64,000 bases of DNA from Bradyrhizobium embrapense. GTDB taxonomy: Bacteria > Pseudomonadota > Alphaproteobacteria > Rhizobiales > Xanthobacteraceae. The position numbers and the translations under genes are program-made. The stretch spans positions 558,001 through 622,000 of the forward strand of contig NZ_LFIP02000004.1 of the NCBI RefSeq assembly GCF_001189235.2, read 5' to 3'. Under the pieces are notes generated by a model. The model saw nothing but the letters and a program-made list of their open reading frames with translations, was not told the origin of the DNA and made no database searches. Shown here in pieces: positions 1 through 8,516 of the stretch; the stretch's first letter is position 1; each line of letters opens with the position of its first letter.

Positions 1-768
1 GAACTTGTCGTTCATGCCGTGGTCGGCGGTCGCGACGATGTTGCAGCCGAGTGCATCGAGCTTGGCAAGATAGCCGTCGATCATCGCGTAGAAGTCGTTG
101 GCGATCCTGGTGCCGAGCCCGACCTTGTGCTGGATGTAGTCGGTGGTCGACAGATACATCAAATCGGGACGATGTCGCTCGACCAGTTTGACGCCCGCCG
201 CGAACACGAAGCGCGACAGATCGGCCGAATAGACCTCGGGCAGCGGTAGGCCGACGAAATCGAGCACGTTGTCGATGCCGTTATTGGCCAAGGTGGCTTG
301 ATCGGCCTTCTCCGATGAGAAGGCGATGGCGCGGCCGCTCGCATAGTCGAGCCCATAGGCGAGCAAGGTGCGCAGCTTGTCCTTGGCAGTGACCGCGGCG
401 ACCTTGTAGCCGGCGTCATGAACACCGGCCAGGATGGTCGGCGCGCGCAGGAATTTCGGATCGTTCATCATGACTTCGGCGTTGCTCGCCGTGTCATAGA
501 AATAATTGCCGGCGATGCCGTGCACTGCAGGCGGCCGTCCGGTGATGATCGAGAGGTTGTTCGGATTGGTGAAGCTCGGAATCACGCTGGTGGCATGAAC
601 GTGCGCCCCTTCCTTCATGAAGCGTGCGAAGGTCGGCGCCACACCGGCCGCGATCGCCTGCTCGATGTAGCCGGGCTCTGAACCGTCGAGGCAGATCACG
701 ACCGTTGGTCGCGTCGGCGCGTCGTAGTGGCGCCCGTTGACGGTGATAATCTTTTTGTTGTCTTGCAT
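1..768 (-). CDS. phnA: phosphonoacetate hydrolase, 3' end cut by window edge
   Basis: The first 256 codons are visible and the gene runs off the left edge. The family cleaves phosphonoacetate to acetate and phosphate with a zinc-dependent alkaline-phosphatase-like fold in the cytoplasm. Visible family features are the CLDGSEPGY metal-site segment (residues 26-34), the FTNPNN segment with the likely nucleophilic Thr67, the TTDYIQHK segment and an ADHG metal ligand near residue 250. The ATG at 766-768 is preceded by AGGAGA at a good distance. It lies 28 bases downstream of an iron alcohol dehydrogenase on the same strand, which fits a phosphonate-degradation operon. The name is an inference from motifs plus neighbours. 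Confidence 0.85.
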   Translation of the reverse strand, partial: MQDNKKIITVNGRHYDAPTRPTVVICLDGSEPGYIEQAIAAGVAPTFARFMKEGAHVHATSVIPSFTNPNNLSIITGRPPAVHGIAGNYFYDTASNAEVMMNDPKFLRAPTILAGVHDAGYKVAAVTAKDKLRTLLAYGLDYASGRAIAFSSEKADQATLANNGIDNVLDFVGLPLPEVYSADLSRFVFAAGVKLVERHRPDLMYLSTTDYIQHKVGLGTRIANDFYAMIDGYLAKLDALGCNIVATADHGMNDKF

Positions 769-796
769 AATGTGTCTCCTTGTCACCGCGCCGTCG

Positions 797-1927
797 TCAC
801 GCGCTCGCCGCGCTCGGCATCCGCAGCGTCTGCGATGCCTCGATCAGCCGTTCCTTGGACCCCAAGAAATTGCGGCCGCGCTCGCCCTCGAGCGAATCCG
901 CGATCAGCGCGTGCCATTCGGCGCGCTCGATCCTGTAGGCCGCCGGATTGCAGGAGATGCCGAGCCGCGCCATGAAGTCCTCGAGATCGTCGGCGGCGCG
1001 CGCGAGATCCGTACCGAAGATTTGCCGGAGGCTGTCCTCGCAGAGCCCGCCGGCCCCGCGCACGCTGCGCAACACCATCGGCAGCGAGAACGAGCAGGCG
1101 ATGCCGTGCTGCACCCCGTGCCGCAGGGTGATCGGATAGGACAGCGAATGCGCGATCGCGGTCTTGGTGTTGGAGAACGCCAGGCCAGCGAACAGCGCCG
1201 CCTGCGCCATGCGGCTGCGCAGTTCGAGATTGCCGAGATCATGGGCGAGCTTCGGCAGCACGTCGAGCACGCCGCGCGCCGCCGCCACCGCATGATTGGC
1301 CGACACCGGATTGTTGTTGACATTCCAGATGCTCTCCAGCGCATGCGACAGCGCATCGAGGCCGGTGCTGATGGTGAGGAGCTGCGGCTTGCCGAGCATC
1401 AGCCGCGGATCGATCACCGCATGGGTCGGATAGAGCGACGGCCGTGCCAGCGAGTATTTCTTGCCGTTGGCCTCGTCCCACACCGTGCCCCAGCACGTCA
1501 CCTCGCTGCCGGTGCCCGCGGTGGTCGGCACCGCGATGATCGGGATCGCCGCGAGGCGCTCGGCGCCCTGCTGCGTCTCCAGATAGGTTTTAACGGTCGC
1601 GAAGTCGCCGCCGGCGGCAGCGAACACCTTTGCGGAATCGATCACCGAGCCGCCGCCGAGCGCGACGATCACCTCGGGCTGCCTGGCGAGCCCGATAAAG
1701 CGCGCAGTCTGTTCGGTAAGCAGGCGGTAGTCCGGATTGGGCGCGACGTCGCGGATCGTCAGCACGGATGGGCCCGCCGCGGCGCGCAACCGCCGCTCGA
1801 GCCCCTCGAAGACCGGCTCGCCATAGGTCACGAGCGCATAGGCGCGCTTGCCGATCAGCGCCGGCAGTCTGTCGAAGCTGTCGGCGCCGAATTCGATCCT
1901 CACCGGGTTGGAATAAGTCCAGTCCAT
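797..1927 (-). CDS. phosphonate-associated iron-containing alcohol dehydrogenase
   Basis: Group III (iron-dependent) alcohol dehydrogenase of about 376 residues. It shows the NAD-site GGGSVIDSAK, the PTTAGTGSE segment and iron-ligand regions such as HAL(E)S and the HSLSYP-to-HGVQHG stretch. The family form that starts with a WxYxNPVxIxFG N terminus is known to sit in phosphonate operons and probably interconverts phosphonoacetaldehyde and a hydroxyethyl phosphonate; that substrate is inference from context. I chose the ATG at 1925-1927 because GGAGG lies 8 bases upstream. Upstream in-frame ATGs at 1942 and 1984 would add 5 or 19 residues that do not look conserved. phnA follows in the same direction. 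Confidence 0.8.
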   Translation of the reverse strand: MDWTYSNPVRIEFGADSFDRLPALIGKRAYALVTYGEPVFEGLERRLRAAAGPSVLTIRDVAPNPDYRLLTEQTARFIGLARQPEVIVALGGGSVIDSAKVFAAAGGDFATVKTYLETQQGAERLAAIPIIAVPTTAGTGSEVTCWGTVWDEANGKKYSLARPSLYPTHAVIDPRLMLGKPQLLTISTGLDALSHALESIWNVNNNPVSANHAVAAARGVLDVLPKLAHDLGNLELRSRMAQAALFAGLAFSNTKTAIAHSLSYPITLRHGVQHGIACSFSLPMVLRSVRGAGGLCEDSLRQIFGTDLARAADDLEDFMARLGISCNPAAYRIERAEWHALIADSLEGERGRNFLGSKERLIEASQTLRMPSAASA

Positions 1928-2007
1928 CCACGCGTCCTCCATTTGGCGCGAAGGTACGGCGCCGGCTGCTATTGACAAATTCATTCTTCGGATGCGTTCT
2001 ATTGATT
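1928..2007. promoter_or_regulatory. divergent phosphonate promoter region with CTATTGA direct repeat
   Basis: This 80-base spacer separates the dehydrogenase-phnA operon from the divergent LysR gene. The heptamer CTATTGA occurs at 1969-1975 and again at 1999-2005, exactly 30 bases apart (about three helical turns). LysR regulators commonly bind spaced sites between themselves and their target genes, so this is a candidate operator. No PHO-box-like CTGTCAT pair is visible here. Confidence 0.4.
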
Positions 2008-2916
2008 ATGCCAATAGTGTTCAGCCAGCTTCGCGCTTTCCATGCGGTGGCCGCCCATGGCGGCTTCACCGCGGCCTCGCGCGTGCTCAATGTCGGGCAG
2101 CCGACGCTGACCATCCAGGTCAAGGAGCTGGAGGAGACGTACGGCGTCGAGCTTTTGATCCGCAAGCCGCGGCACACCGAGCTCACCGAAGCCGGCAGCG
2201 CGCTGTTCGAGATCACGCGCGGCATCATGACGTTCTGCGACGAGGCGCACGAGTTGCTGGCCGCACACGGCAAGGCGACCAAAGGGCATCTAAGAGTTGC
2301 GACCGTCGGGCCGTTTCATGCCACCGAGATCATCGCCGCGTTCAAGCGCGATCACCCCGAGGTGCAGATCTCGACCCTGCTCGGCAATTCCGAACGCACC
2401 CTCCGCCACATCGTCAATTTTGAGGCCGACGTCGCGATCCTGGCGGAGGTGCCGGAAGACCCGCGCGTCACCATGATCCCCTACCGCACCCACCGCGTGA
2501 TCGTGTTCGTCAACCGCGATCATCCCTGGTTCAAGCGGAAATCGGTCAAGCTGCGCGAGCTCGCCGACCAGCCCATCGTGCTGCGCGAACGCGGCTCGAC
2601 CACGCGGCGCGCCTTCGAGGCGACGATGCAGGCCGAGGGCATCCGGATCGAGCCGGTGTTCGAGATCGAGAGCCGCGAGGGCGTGTGGAAGGCGGTCGAG
2701 CGCGGGCTCGGCATCAGCGTGGTCGCCGACTTCGAATTCGTGCCGCATCCGAACCTGCGCGCGCTCGAGATCAGCGACCGCACCATCAAGACGCAATACA
2801 GCATCGCCCATCACAGCGGCCGCGGTCACTCCCCGATCATCAAGGCCTTCATCGATACGGTTCGGCGGATGAAGGGGCGTGAGGTTACTGCGAAGGGGTC
2901 TTCGGTTCGGCCTTGA
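2008..2916 (+). CDS. LysR-family regulator of the phosphonate genes
   Basis: 302-residue LysR-type transcriptional regulator. The N-terminal winged helix is clear (FSQLRAFHAVAAHGGFTAAS at residues 5-24, then a QPTLTIQVKELE recognition helix), followed by a periplasmic-binding-protein-like effector domain to the C terminus. The start at ATG 2008-2010 gives the normal family length; a longer upstream reading frame exists but is not LysR-like. It is divergent from the dehydrogenase-phnA operon, so it probably activates it in response to a phosphonate. Its last 32 bases overlap the end of the convergent MFS gene. Confidence 0.85.
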   Translation: MPIVFSQLRAFHAVAAHGGFTAASRVLNVGQPTLTIQVKELEETYGVELLIRKPRHTELTEAGSALFEITRGIMTFCDEAHELLAAHGKATKGHLRVATVGPFHATEIIAAFKRDHPEVQISTLLGNSERTLRHIVNFEADVAILAEVPEDPRVTMIPYRTHRVIVFVNRDHPWFKRKSVKLRELADQPIVLRERGSTTRRAFEATMQAEGIRIEPVFEIESREGVWKAVERGLGISVVADFEFVPHPNLRALEISDRTIKTQYSIAHHSGRGHSPIIKAFIDTVRRMKGREVTAKGSSVRP

Positions 2917-4051
2917 GAGCGAACAACGCCAGCAGCGCGGCAAGACTAAGCGCCGATGTGACTGCGAGCGTATAGCCGCCCAGCGGTGAGATCAGGAAGC
3001 CGAACACCAGCGGCGCAATCGCTTGCGACAGTCGCGACGGCGCACCGAGCAGCCCCAACCGGTAGCCGTAATCCTTCGGACCGAAGATCGCCAACGGCAA
3101 CGTGCCGCGCGCAATGGTCAGGATCCCGTTTCCGGCACCGTGCAGCAGCGCGAAGATGCCGGCGAAGCTCCCGCCGAACAGGCCGATGACGCAGGCGCCC
3201 AAAGGGTGCGTGATGCAGGCCAGTCGCGCCGACCATAGCGGATGGAAGCGCTTCAGCAGGCTCGCTTCGACAATCCGTGCCGCCACCTGCGCCGGGCCGA
3301 TCAATGCGCCTGCCGCGATCGCCTGAGTTTGCGTCGCGCCCAACGCCTCCAGAATTCGCGGCAAATGCACCGCCATCGCCGACGTGACGCTCCAGGCGGC
3401 CGCGAAAGCAAAGGCGAGCAGCAGCATCGCGCGGTCGATCGGAATATGCGGCTTTGGCGTGTCGGCCGCGATCCGATGCTCGCTCTTTAGCTTGGGGACC
3501 AGGAAGGCGTTGAGCGGCAGGCAAATCAGGATGTGCGTCGCCGCCCAGCCGAAGCAGGTCCAGCGCCAGCCGATGGTTGCGAGGCCCCACGCGGTGAGCG
3601 GCCAGCCGATCGTGCTGGCAAATCCGGCGATCAGGGTGATGCCGGTGATGGAGCGGCGGGCGGAATTGCCATAGATGCGGCCGAGCGCCGCGAAGGCCGC
3701 ATCGTAGAGGCCAAGACCCATGCCGACGCCGAGCAACAACCAGCTTGCGGCCATCAGAAACGTACCCTGCGAGAGCCCAAGCAGGATCAGGCCGGACGCC
3801 AGGATCAGGTTGGACGCGCAGAGAACTTCGCGCCCGCCCATGCGGTCGATCTGGCGGCCGACGCGCGGGCCGAGCAGTCCTGAGATCACGAGCGCCATCG
3901 AGAACGCGGCGAACAGCCAGTTCGTCGATATGCCGAGGTCGCGCGCAATCGGGTCCGCGAGAATGGCGGGCAGATAGTAGCTCGACGCCCAGGCCAGGGT
4001 TTGCGTGGTACCGAGCGCGATGATCAGCAGATTATCTGCACGGCGGCTCAT
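2885..4051 (-). CDS. MFS transporter, last gene of the arsenic operon
   Basis: 388-residue major facilitator with about 12 hydrophobic segments and a cytoplasmic-loop basic motif (GRQIDRMGGR, residues 64-73). Its ATG overlaps the arsC stop by four bases (ATGA), so the two are translationally coupled. The operon holds no ArsB or Acr3 arsenite exporter, so this protein is a natural candidate for arsenic efflux, comparable in role to the MFS exporter ArsK of Agrobacterium. That role is inferred from position alone; transport of another oxyanion or an organoarsenical is possible. Confidence 0.75.
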   Translation of the reverse strand: MSRRADNLLIIALGTTQTLAWASSYYLPAILADPIARDLGISTNWLFAAFSMALVISGLLGPRVGRQIDRMGGREVLCASNLILASGLILLGLSQGTFLMAASWLLLGVGMGLGLYDAAFAALGRIYGNSARRSITGITLIAGFASTIGWPLTAWGLATIGWRWTCFGWAATHILICLPLNAFLVPKLKSEHRIAADTPKPHIPIDRAMLLLAFAFAAAWSVTSAMAVHLPRILEALGATQTQAIAAGALIGPAQVAARIVEASLLKRFHPLWSARLACITHPLGACVIGLFGGSFAGIFALLHGAGNGILTIARGTLPLAIFGPKDYGYRLGLLGAPSRLSQAIAPLVFGFLISPLGGYTLAVTSALSLAALLALFALKAEPKTPSQ

Positions 4052-4473
4052 CCAGCGCGCGCACCCGGCGTTCTGGGCAATACCACTTCGCCGTCTTCCT
4101 TGACGAACCGGCCGATGTCGGCAACGGCGAGGAGATCGAGGACGGCCTCGGAAGGTCGGCACAGCTTTACGCCTTTCGGCGAGACGACGATCGGCCGATT
4201 GATCAGGATCGGATGCGCCATCATGAAATCGATCAATTCGTCGTCGCTCCGTATCGGATTGGCGAGATCGAGCGCGGCATAGGGCGTGCCTTTCTCGCGG
4301 AGCAGCGCGCGCGGTGTCATGCCCATCGCGGCGATCAGCGCGATCAGCTTGTCGCGCGAGGGAGGCGTCTTGAGATATTCGACGATCTCGGGCTCCTCCC
4401 CGCTCTGGCGGATCATGGCCAGGGTGTTGCGCGACGTCCCGCAATCGGGATTGTGGTAGATCGTGATCGTCAT
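4048..4473 (-). CDS. arsC: arsenate reductase, glutaredoxin-coupled type
   Basis: 141-residue cytoplasmic ArsC of the plasmid R773 class, which reduces arsenate to arsenite using glutathione and glutaredoxin. The active-site segment HNPDCGTS places the catalytic cysteine at Cys11, and the downstream arginine region (RPIVVSPKG) matches the oxyanion site. The start overlaps the stop of the aquaporin gene by four bases and the stop overlaps the MFS start by four bases, so the operon is tightly packed. Confidence 0.9.
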   Translation of the reverse strand: MTITIYHNPDCGTSRNTLAMIRQSGEEPEIVEYLKTPPSRDKLIALIAAMGMTPRALLREKGTPYAALDLANPIRSDDELIDFMMAHPILINRPIVVSPKGVKLCRPSEAVLDLLAVADIGRFVKEDGEVVLPRTPGARAG

Positions 4474-5156
4474 CGGACTGCTTCCTTGGTGGCTTCGGCG
4501 CCCCCTGCGAGCCAGGTCATGAATGCCGCCGCGACCACGGCCCCAAAAACCTCGGCGATGATGAACCCCGGCAGATCCTGCGCGCGGATTCCGGAAAACG
4601 TATCGGTGAACGATCGGGCGATCGCAACGGCCGGATTGGCGAACGACGTGGATGCGGTGAACCAGTATGCGGCCGTGATGTAAAGCCCGACCAGCCATGG
4701 AATTGCGGCCTCGCGAAACCGGAGGCCACCGATGATCGTTGCGACCAGTCCGAACGCCGCAATAAATTCCGCAAACCACTGCGGAAATCCTGTCCTTGCC
4801 TTGGCCGAGAACTCCAGGAGCGGCAGGCCGAACATGGCGTGCGCCACCATTGCACCGAGGATTCCCCCGAGCACCTGCGCCGCGATGTACTGCGCGGCAT
4901 GCGGCGGGCGGAGTTCGCCCTTGAGCATGAAGACCAGCGTGACCGCCGGATTGAAATGCGCGCCGGATATTGGTCCAAGAATTGTGATCAGCACCACCAG
5001 AATGGCGCCGGTCGGAAGGGTGTTGCCGAGCAGCGCCAACGCCACGTCCTTGGTTAGCGTCTCAGCCATGATGCCGGAGCCGACGACGGTTGCGACCAGA
5101 AGCAAGGTGCCGAGGCCCTCGGCAACAAGGCGCCGTGGCAGGTCGAAAGCGCGCAT
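4470..5156 (-). CDS. aqpS: AqpS-like aquaglyceroporin of the arsenic operon
   Basis: 228-residue MIP-family channel with both half-helix signatures: NPA at residues 69-71 and again at 174-176, and six hydrophobic segments. In Sinorhizobium meliloti an arsR-aqpS-arsC-arsH operon uses AqpS to let arsenite made by ArsC leave the cell down its gradient; the same gene order here supports that job. The ATG shares one base with the arsR stop. Confidence 0.88.
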   Translation of the reverse strand: MRAFDLPRRLVAEGLGTLLLVATVVGSGIMAETLTKDVALALLGNTLPTGAILVVLITILGPISGAHFNPAVTLVFMLKGELRPPHAAQYIAAQVLGGILGAMVAHAMFGLPLLEFSAKARTGFPQWFAEFIAAFGLVATIIGGLRFREAAIPWLVGLYITAAYWFTASTSFANPAVAIARSFTDTFSGIRAQDLPGFIIAEVFGAVVAAAFMTWLAGGAEATKEAVR

Positions 5157-5512
5157 CAGGCACGCGCCTTCTTGGCCGTCGAAGGCCGGCACTGAACATC
5201 GGCGAGCGCCGGCGCGCAGATTTCGGGGTGACCCGCGCAGCAATCCTTCATCAGGAAGGCGATGAGATCGCGCAGCCCAGTGAAATCCGCGGAGTAGATG
5301 ATCGAACGCGCCTCGCGGCGCGGCACGATCATGCCGGCATGCTCGAGGTCCTTCAGATGGAACGATACGTTGGATGGCGACACTGCGACCGCCTCGGCTA
5401 TCGCCCCTGCCGCCATGCCATCGGGACCGGCCTGCACCAGCAGCCGCACGATCCGCAGCCGCGTTTCCTGCGACAGCGCGGCGAAGGCGGTTCGGGCTTG
5501 ACGCTCCTCCAT
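5156..5512 (-). CDS. arsR: ArsR-family arsenite-responsive repressor
   Basis: 118-residue winged-helix repressor, first gene of the arsenic operon. The HTH region (AEAVAVSPSNVSFHLKDLEH) is typical. Cysteines occur late, in DCCAGHPEIC near residue 91-100, rather than in the classical ELCVCDL helix, so metalloid sensing probably uses a C-terminal site as in other alphaproteobacterial ArsR proteins. The start ATG lies 17 bases from a palindromic operator candidate. Confidence 0.88.
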   Translation of the reverse strand: MEERQARTAFAALSQETRLRIVRLLVQAGPDGMAAGAIAEAVAVSPSNVSFHLKDLEHAGMIVPRREARSIIYSADFTGLRDLIAFLMKDCCAGHPEICAPALADVQCRPSTAKKARA

Positions 5513-5528
5513 CTTTCGACAATCCTAC

Positions 5529-5549
5529 AATTCAATAATCATTGAAATT
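5529..5549. promoter_or_regulatory. ArsR operator candidate
   Basis: Perfect inverted repeat TTCAAT-AATC-ATTGAA at 5531-5546 with AT-rich flanks, located between the divergent arsR operon and the DUF6428-type gene. It matches the ATTCAA/TTGAAT character of ArsR sites and could control both directions at once. Confidence 0.65.
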
Positions 5550-5561
5550 AGGATAGCAGCC

Positions 5562-6089
5562 ATGACCACGCTTGCCAATACCCGATCGACCGTCGGCGCC
5601 CTGCTCGCGGTGGAAGAGCTCTCGTCCGCGACGCTGCTTTCCAGCCTCGAAGCGCACAAGGAGAAGCCGCTCATCTTCAGTTACGACGGCCGCGATGTCC
5701 GCCCCAGCTACCACGTGACGGAGGTCAAGACCGCCTCATTCAGAGGTCTCGATTGCGGCGCGAACCCCGAGAGCTGGAGCGAGACCTTCATTCAGCTCTG
5801 GGACATCGAGGAGGAAAACCGGGACCATATGCCGGCCGGCAAGTTTCTCGCGATCATTCGCACGGTCGACGAGGCCGTCGGTTTCGATCCGCAAGCCAAG
5901 CTGACCTTTGAAGTCAGCGATGGCGTCCGACCGATGCAAATCTATCGCGCGGAACGCATCGATACGGGCGACGCCGCGATCCGCGTCTATCTCTCGGCGC
6001 GCCCGTCGAGCTGCAAACCACGGGACCGATGGCTGCAGGAACAGCAATCGTGCTGCGCGCCGAAAGCCAAGCAGCCATGCTGCGGGTGA
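5562..6089 (+). CDS. DUF6428-like protein divergent from arsR
   Basis: 175-residue soluble protein resembling the DUF6428 family, which I recall being found beside arsenic genes. It starts 12 bases after the arsR operator candidate and so is probably arsenite-regulated. The C terminus ends in a short cysteine-rich tail (CCAPKAKQPCCG), a plausible metalloid-binding element, and a further Cys lies in the GLDCGAN segment. The biochemical role is unknown; metalloid binding or chaperoning is inference. Confidence 0.65.
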   Translation: MTTLANTRSTVGALLAVEELSSATLLSSLEAHKEKPLIFSYDGRDVRPSYHVTEVKTASFRGLDCGANPESWSETFIQLWDIEEENRDHMPAGKFLAIIRTVDEAVGFDPQAKLTFEVSDGVRPMQIYRAERIDTGDAAIRVYLSARPSSCKPRDRWLQEQQSCCAPKAKQPCCG

Positions 6090-6145
6090 TAGTGTATGAG
6101 CGCAGCCGGCAAATGCCCCGCCGGCCCGGAGGTTCCGGTCGCGCG

Positions 6146-6355
6146 CTATCCGCCCTCGTCGAGGCGAGCCAATGCTCCCTCGATGAGCTCGATCTCCTCG
6201 GAGAGGGTGTCACTCACGACCGACGGCCTGAAACCCGGAACGCTGTGGGTTCGAACATCGTCCAGCAATTGCTGGCGATGGTCTCGGAGCTGTTCAAGCG
6301 CTTGACGATTCTTCAGCGACACGTAGCCGGCAATGATCTGCTCGATGGCCTTCAT
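6146..6355 (-). CDS. small hypothetical protein
   Basis: 69 residues from the ATG at 6353-6355; a TTG at 6409 would give 87. Mostly helical, with a charged middle (KNRQALEQLRDHRQQLLDDV) and an acidic C terminus (SEEIELIEGALARL). No family recognised. It stands between the arsenic cluster and an XRE-type regulator. Confidence 0.45.
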   Translation of the reverse strand: MKAIEQIIAGYVSLKNRQALEQLRDHRQQLLDDVRTHSVPGFRPSVVSDTLSEEIELIEGALARLDEGG

Positions 6356-6593
6356 GGGAAATCCATGCTTCGAAATAAAAAACTGCAATCCTTCGATTAA
6401 GACGGCCAAACCGCCTCGCTGGCAAGTCCCACAAGATTGGGCGGGAGGTTAGCGCTGCTCCCGCAAGACCACGCCGCGCGCTCAGACACACTCAGTGTCG
6501 TACCCTAGGGCGAAAGCCGGGACGATGGTTTCGAATGTGGCGCGTGAACCCGATCAACTGGCTGACACTGATGGCGGAGCACACCGCCTCCGC

Positions 6594-6914
6594 TCACGCC
6601 GCGGTCGGCTCGCTCGACAGCGCGGCGAACACCGTCTCCGGCGAATGGGCGATCACCGCGAGCAGCGCGCGGGCCGGTCCGCGCGGCGCACGCTTGCCCT
6701 GCTCCCAGTTGCGGATCGTCTCCACCGGCACGCCGAGCTTGGCGGCGAATTCGAGCTGGGTGAGCTGGGCGCGGCGGCGCAGATCGCGCACAGCCGGTTG
6801 CGCAGCCGAAGGCTGCACCGCCACCCCGGCCGGATGTGCGACCGCGAGCGGAATTTCCTGCCCGTCGCGCAATTCGACGATCCGTCCGTCCGCCTTGAGC
6901 CGCAACCGCTGCAT
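6594..6914 (-). CDS. XRE-family helix-turn-helix protein
   Basis: 106 residues. The C-terminal half is a lambda-repressor-like HTH: LRRRAQLTQLEFAAKLGVPV then ETIRNWEQGKRAPRGPAR (about residues 44-81). The N terminus (RLKADGRIVELRDGQEIPL) resembles the short extension of HigA/NadS-type antitoxins, but no toxin-like partner is visible on either side, so a plain regulator is as likely. Confidence 0.7.
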   Translation of the reverse strand: MQRLRLKADGRIVELRDGQEIPLAVAHPAGVAVQPSAAQPAVRDLRRRAQLTQLEFAAKLGVPVETIRNWEQGKRAPRGPARALLAVIAHSPETVFAALSSEPTAA

Positions 6915-7010
6915 GATGAGCCCCCGTGATGGCCCCTTTTGGAGATAGGAGCATCATCCGCCAACCGCGTTAAGGCGCGATTAACGATAAGCGAGCCCGC
7001 GGGCGCCGGC

Positions 7011-8432
7011 TTACTTCAAGCCGAACCACAGCGTGGCGATGCCGAGGAACGAGAAGAAGCCGACCACGTCGGTGACGGTCGTGACGAAGGTGCCGGAGGC
7101 CACCGCCGGGTCGGCCCGCACCCGTTCCAGCACCATCGGGATCAGGATGCCGCCGAGCGCGCCGGCGACCAGGTTGCAGATAATGGCGAGCCCGATCACG
7201 AGGCCGAGACCGGGGATCTTGAACCAGGCCACCGCGGCAACGCCGGTGATGACCGCAAAGGCGATGCCGTTAACCAGCCCGACCATGGTCTCGCGCAGCA
7301 CCACCCGCATCGCGTTGAATGCACCGAGTTCGCGGGTCGCGAGCGCGCGCACCGCGACCGTCATGGTCTGGGTCGCGGCATTGCCGCCCTGGCTGGCCAC
7401 GATCGGCGCCAGCACCGCGAGCGCCACCATCTTCTCGAGCTGGCCCTCGAACAGGCCGAGCACCGAGGAAGCCAGGAACGCGGTGGCGAGATTGACCAAG
7501 AGCCAGTTGAAGCGCCCGCGGGCAATGGTCCAGACCGTGTCGGACAGCTCTTCGGGATGGGTGACGCCGCCGAGCGCCTTGAGGTCCTCGTCGGCCTCCT
7601 CCTCGATCACGTCGACGACGTCGTCGATGGTGATCACGCCGACCAGCCGATCGGTGGTGTCGACCACCGGAGCTGCGACCAGATTGTACTTGCCGAACAT
7701 CCGCGCGACCTCTTCCTGGTCCTCCAGCGCAGAGACCCGGCGGCGGTCCTCGTCGATCAGGTCCTTGACCGGAACCGGGCGGCGCGCGCGCAGCAGCACG
7801 TCGAGCGCCATCGCGCCCAGCAAGTGCCTGTCGGCGTCGACCACATAGATCTCGTAGAAGCGCTCCGGCAGATCGGGCGTGTCGCGCATGTAGTCGATGG
7901 TCTGCCCGACATTCCAGTCCGGCGGCACCGCGATGAACTCGGTCTGCATCCGCCGGCCGGCGGAATTCTCCGGATACAGCAGGCTGCGCTCGATGTCCTC
8001 GCGTTCGGCCGCCGGCAGCTTCTCCAGGATCTCTTCCTGGTCCTCCTCGTCGAGGCTCTCCAGCAACTCGACGGCGTCGTCGGATTCGAGCTCGCGGACG
8101 CCCTCGGCAACGGTCTCCGGCTCGAGTTCCTCGAGGATCTCCTCGCGGACCGTCTCGTCGACCTCGTTGAGGGCCGAGAAGTCGAAATCCGCGCCGGTGA
8201 TCTCGACCAAGGTGACGCGGTCGTCCGGCTCCAGCGCCGCGATCAGGTCGCCGAGATCCGCCTCATGCAGTTCCGCCACCACCTCGCACAGCAGCGGTCG
8301 GTCGGCGGCATGGATCGCCCGGGTGATCCCAGCGACGAATTCTGGGCGGAGCTGGCCTTCCTCGTCCCGCATCGGCATCCCGGCGAGCGGGTCGGCCTCG
8401 GCGGGTTCGGCAACGTCGATATTCTCGGCCAT
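7011..8432 (-). CDS. mgtE: magnesium transporter MgtE
   Basis: 473-residue Mg2+ channel. The order is an acidic N-terminal superhelical domain, a CBS pair (about residues 150-275, with DRHLLGAMAL and DRLVGVITIDD), a connecting helix and five C-terminal membrane helices. In this family the cytoplasmic domains sense Mg2+ and gate the pore. No magnesium leader is evident upstream. The start is the ATG at 8430-8432; the ribosome site is weak. Confidence 0.93.
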   Translation of the reverse strand: MAENIDVAEPAEADPLAGMPMRDEEGQLRPEFVAGITRAIHAADRPLLCEVVAELHEADLGDLIAALEPDDRVTLVEITGADFDFSALNEVDETVREEILEELEPETVAEGVRELESDDAVELLESLDEEDQEEILEKLPAAEREDIERSLLYPENSAGRRMQTEFIAVPPDWNVGQTIDYMRDTPDLPERFYEIYVVDADRHLLGAMALDVLLRARRPVPVKDLIDEDRRRVSALEDQEEVARMFGKYNLVAAPVVDTTDRLVGVITIDDVVDVIEEEADEDLKALGGVTHPEELSDTVWTIARGRFNWLLVNLATAFLASSVLGLFEGQLEKMVALAVLAPIVASQGGNAATQTMTVAVRALATRELGAFNAMRVVLRETMVGLVNGIAFAVITGVAAVAWFKIPGLGLVIGLAIICNLVAGALGGILIPMVLERVRADPAVASGTFVTTVTDVVGFFSFLGIATLWFGLK

Positions 8433-8516
8433 GCCGTGTTTCGCCGGTTTGACAGGAGGAGAAAAACTGGTTGGATGAGTGCGGAACGGATTACCTAATC
8501 GGTGGGGGCCAGTGCA

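Noticed and set aside
6939..8498. 519-residue open frame antisense to mgtE
   Set aside because: Shadow of MgtE, no domain pattern.
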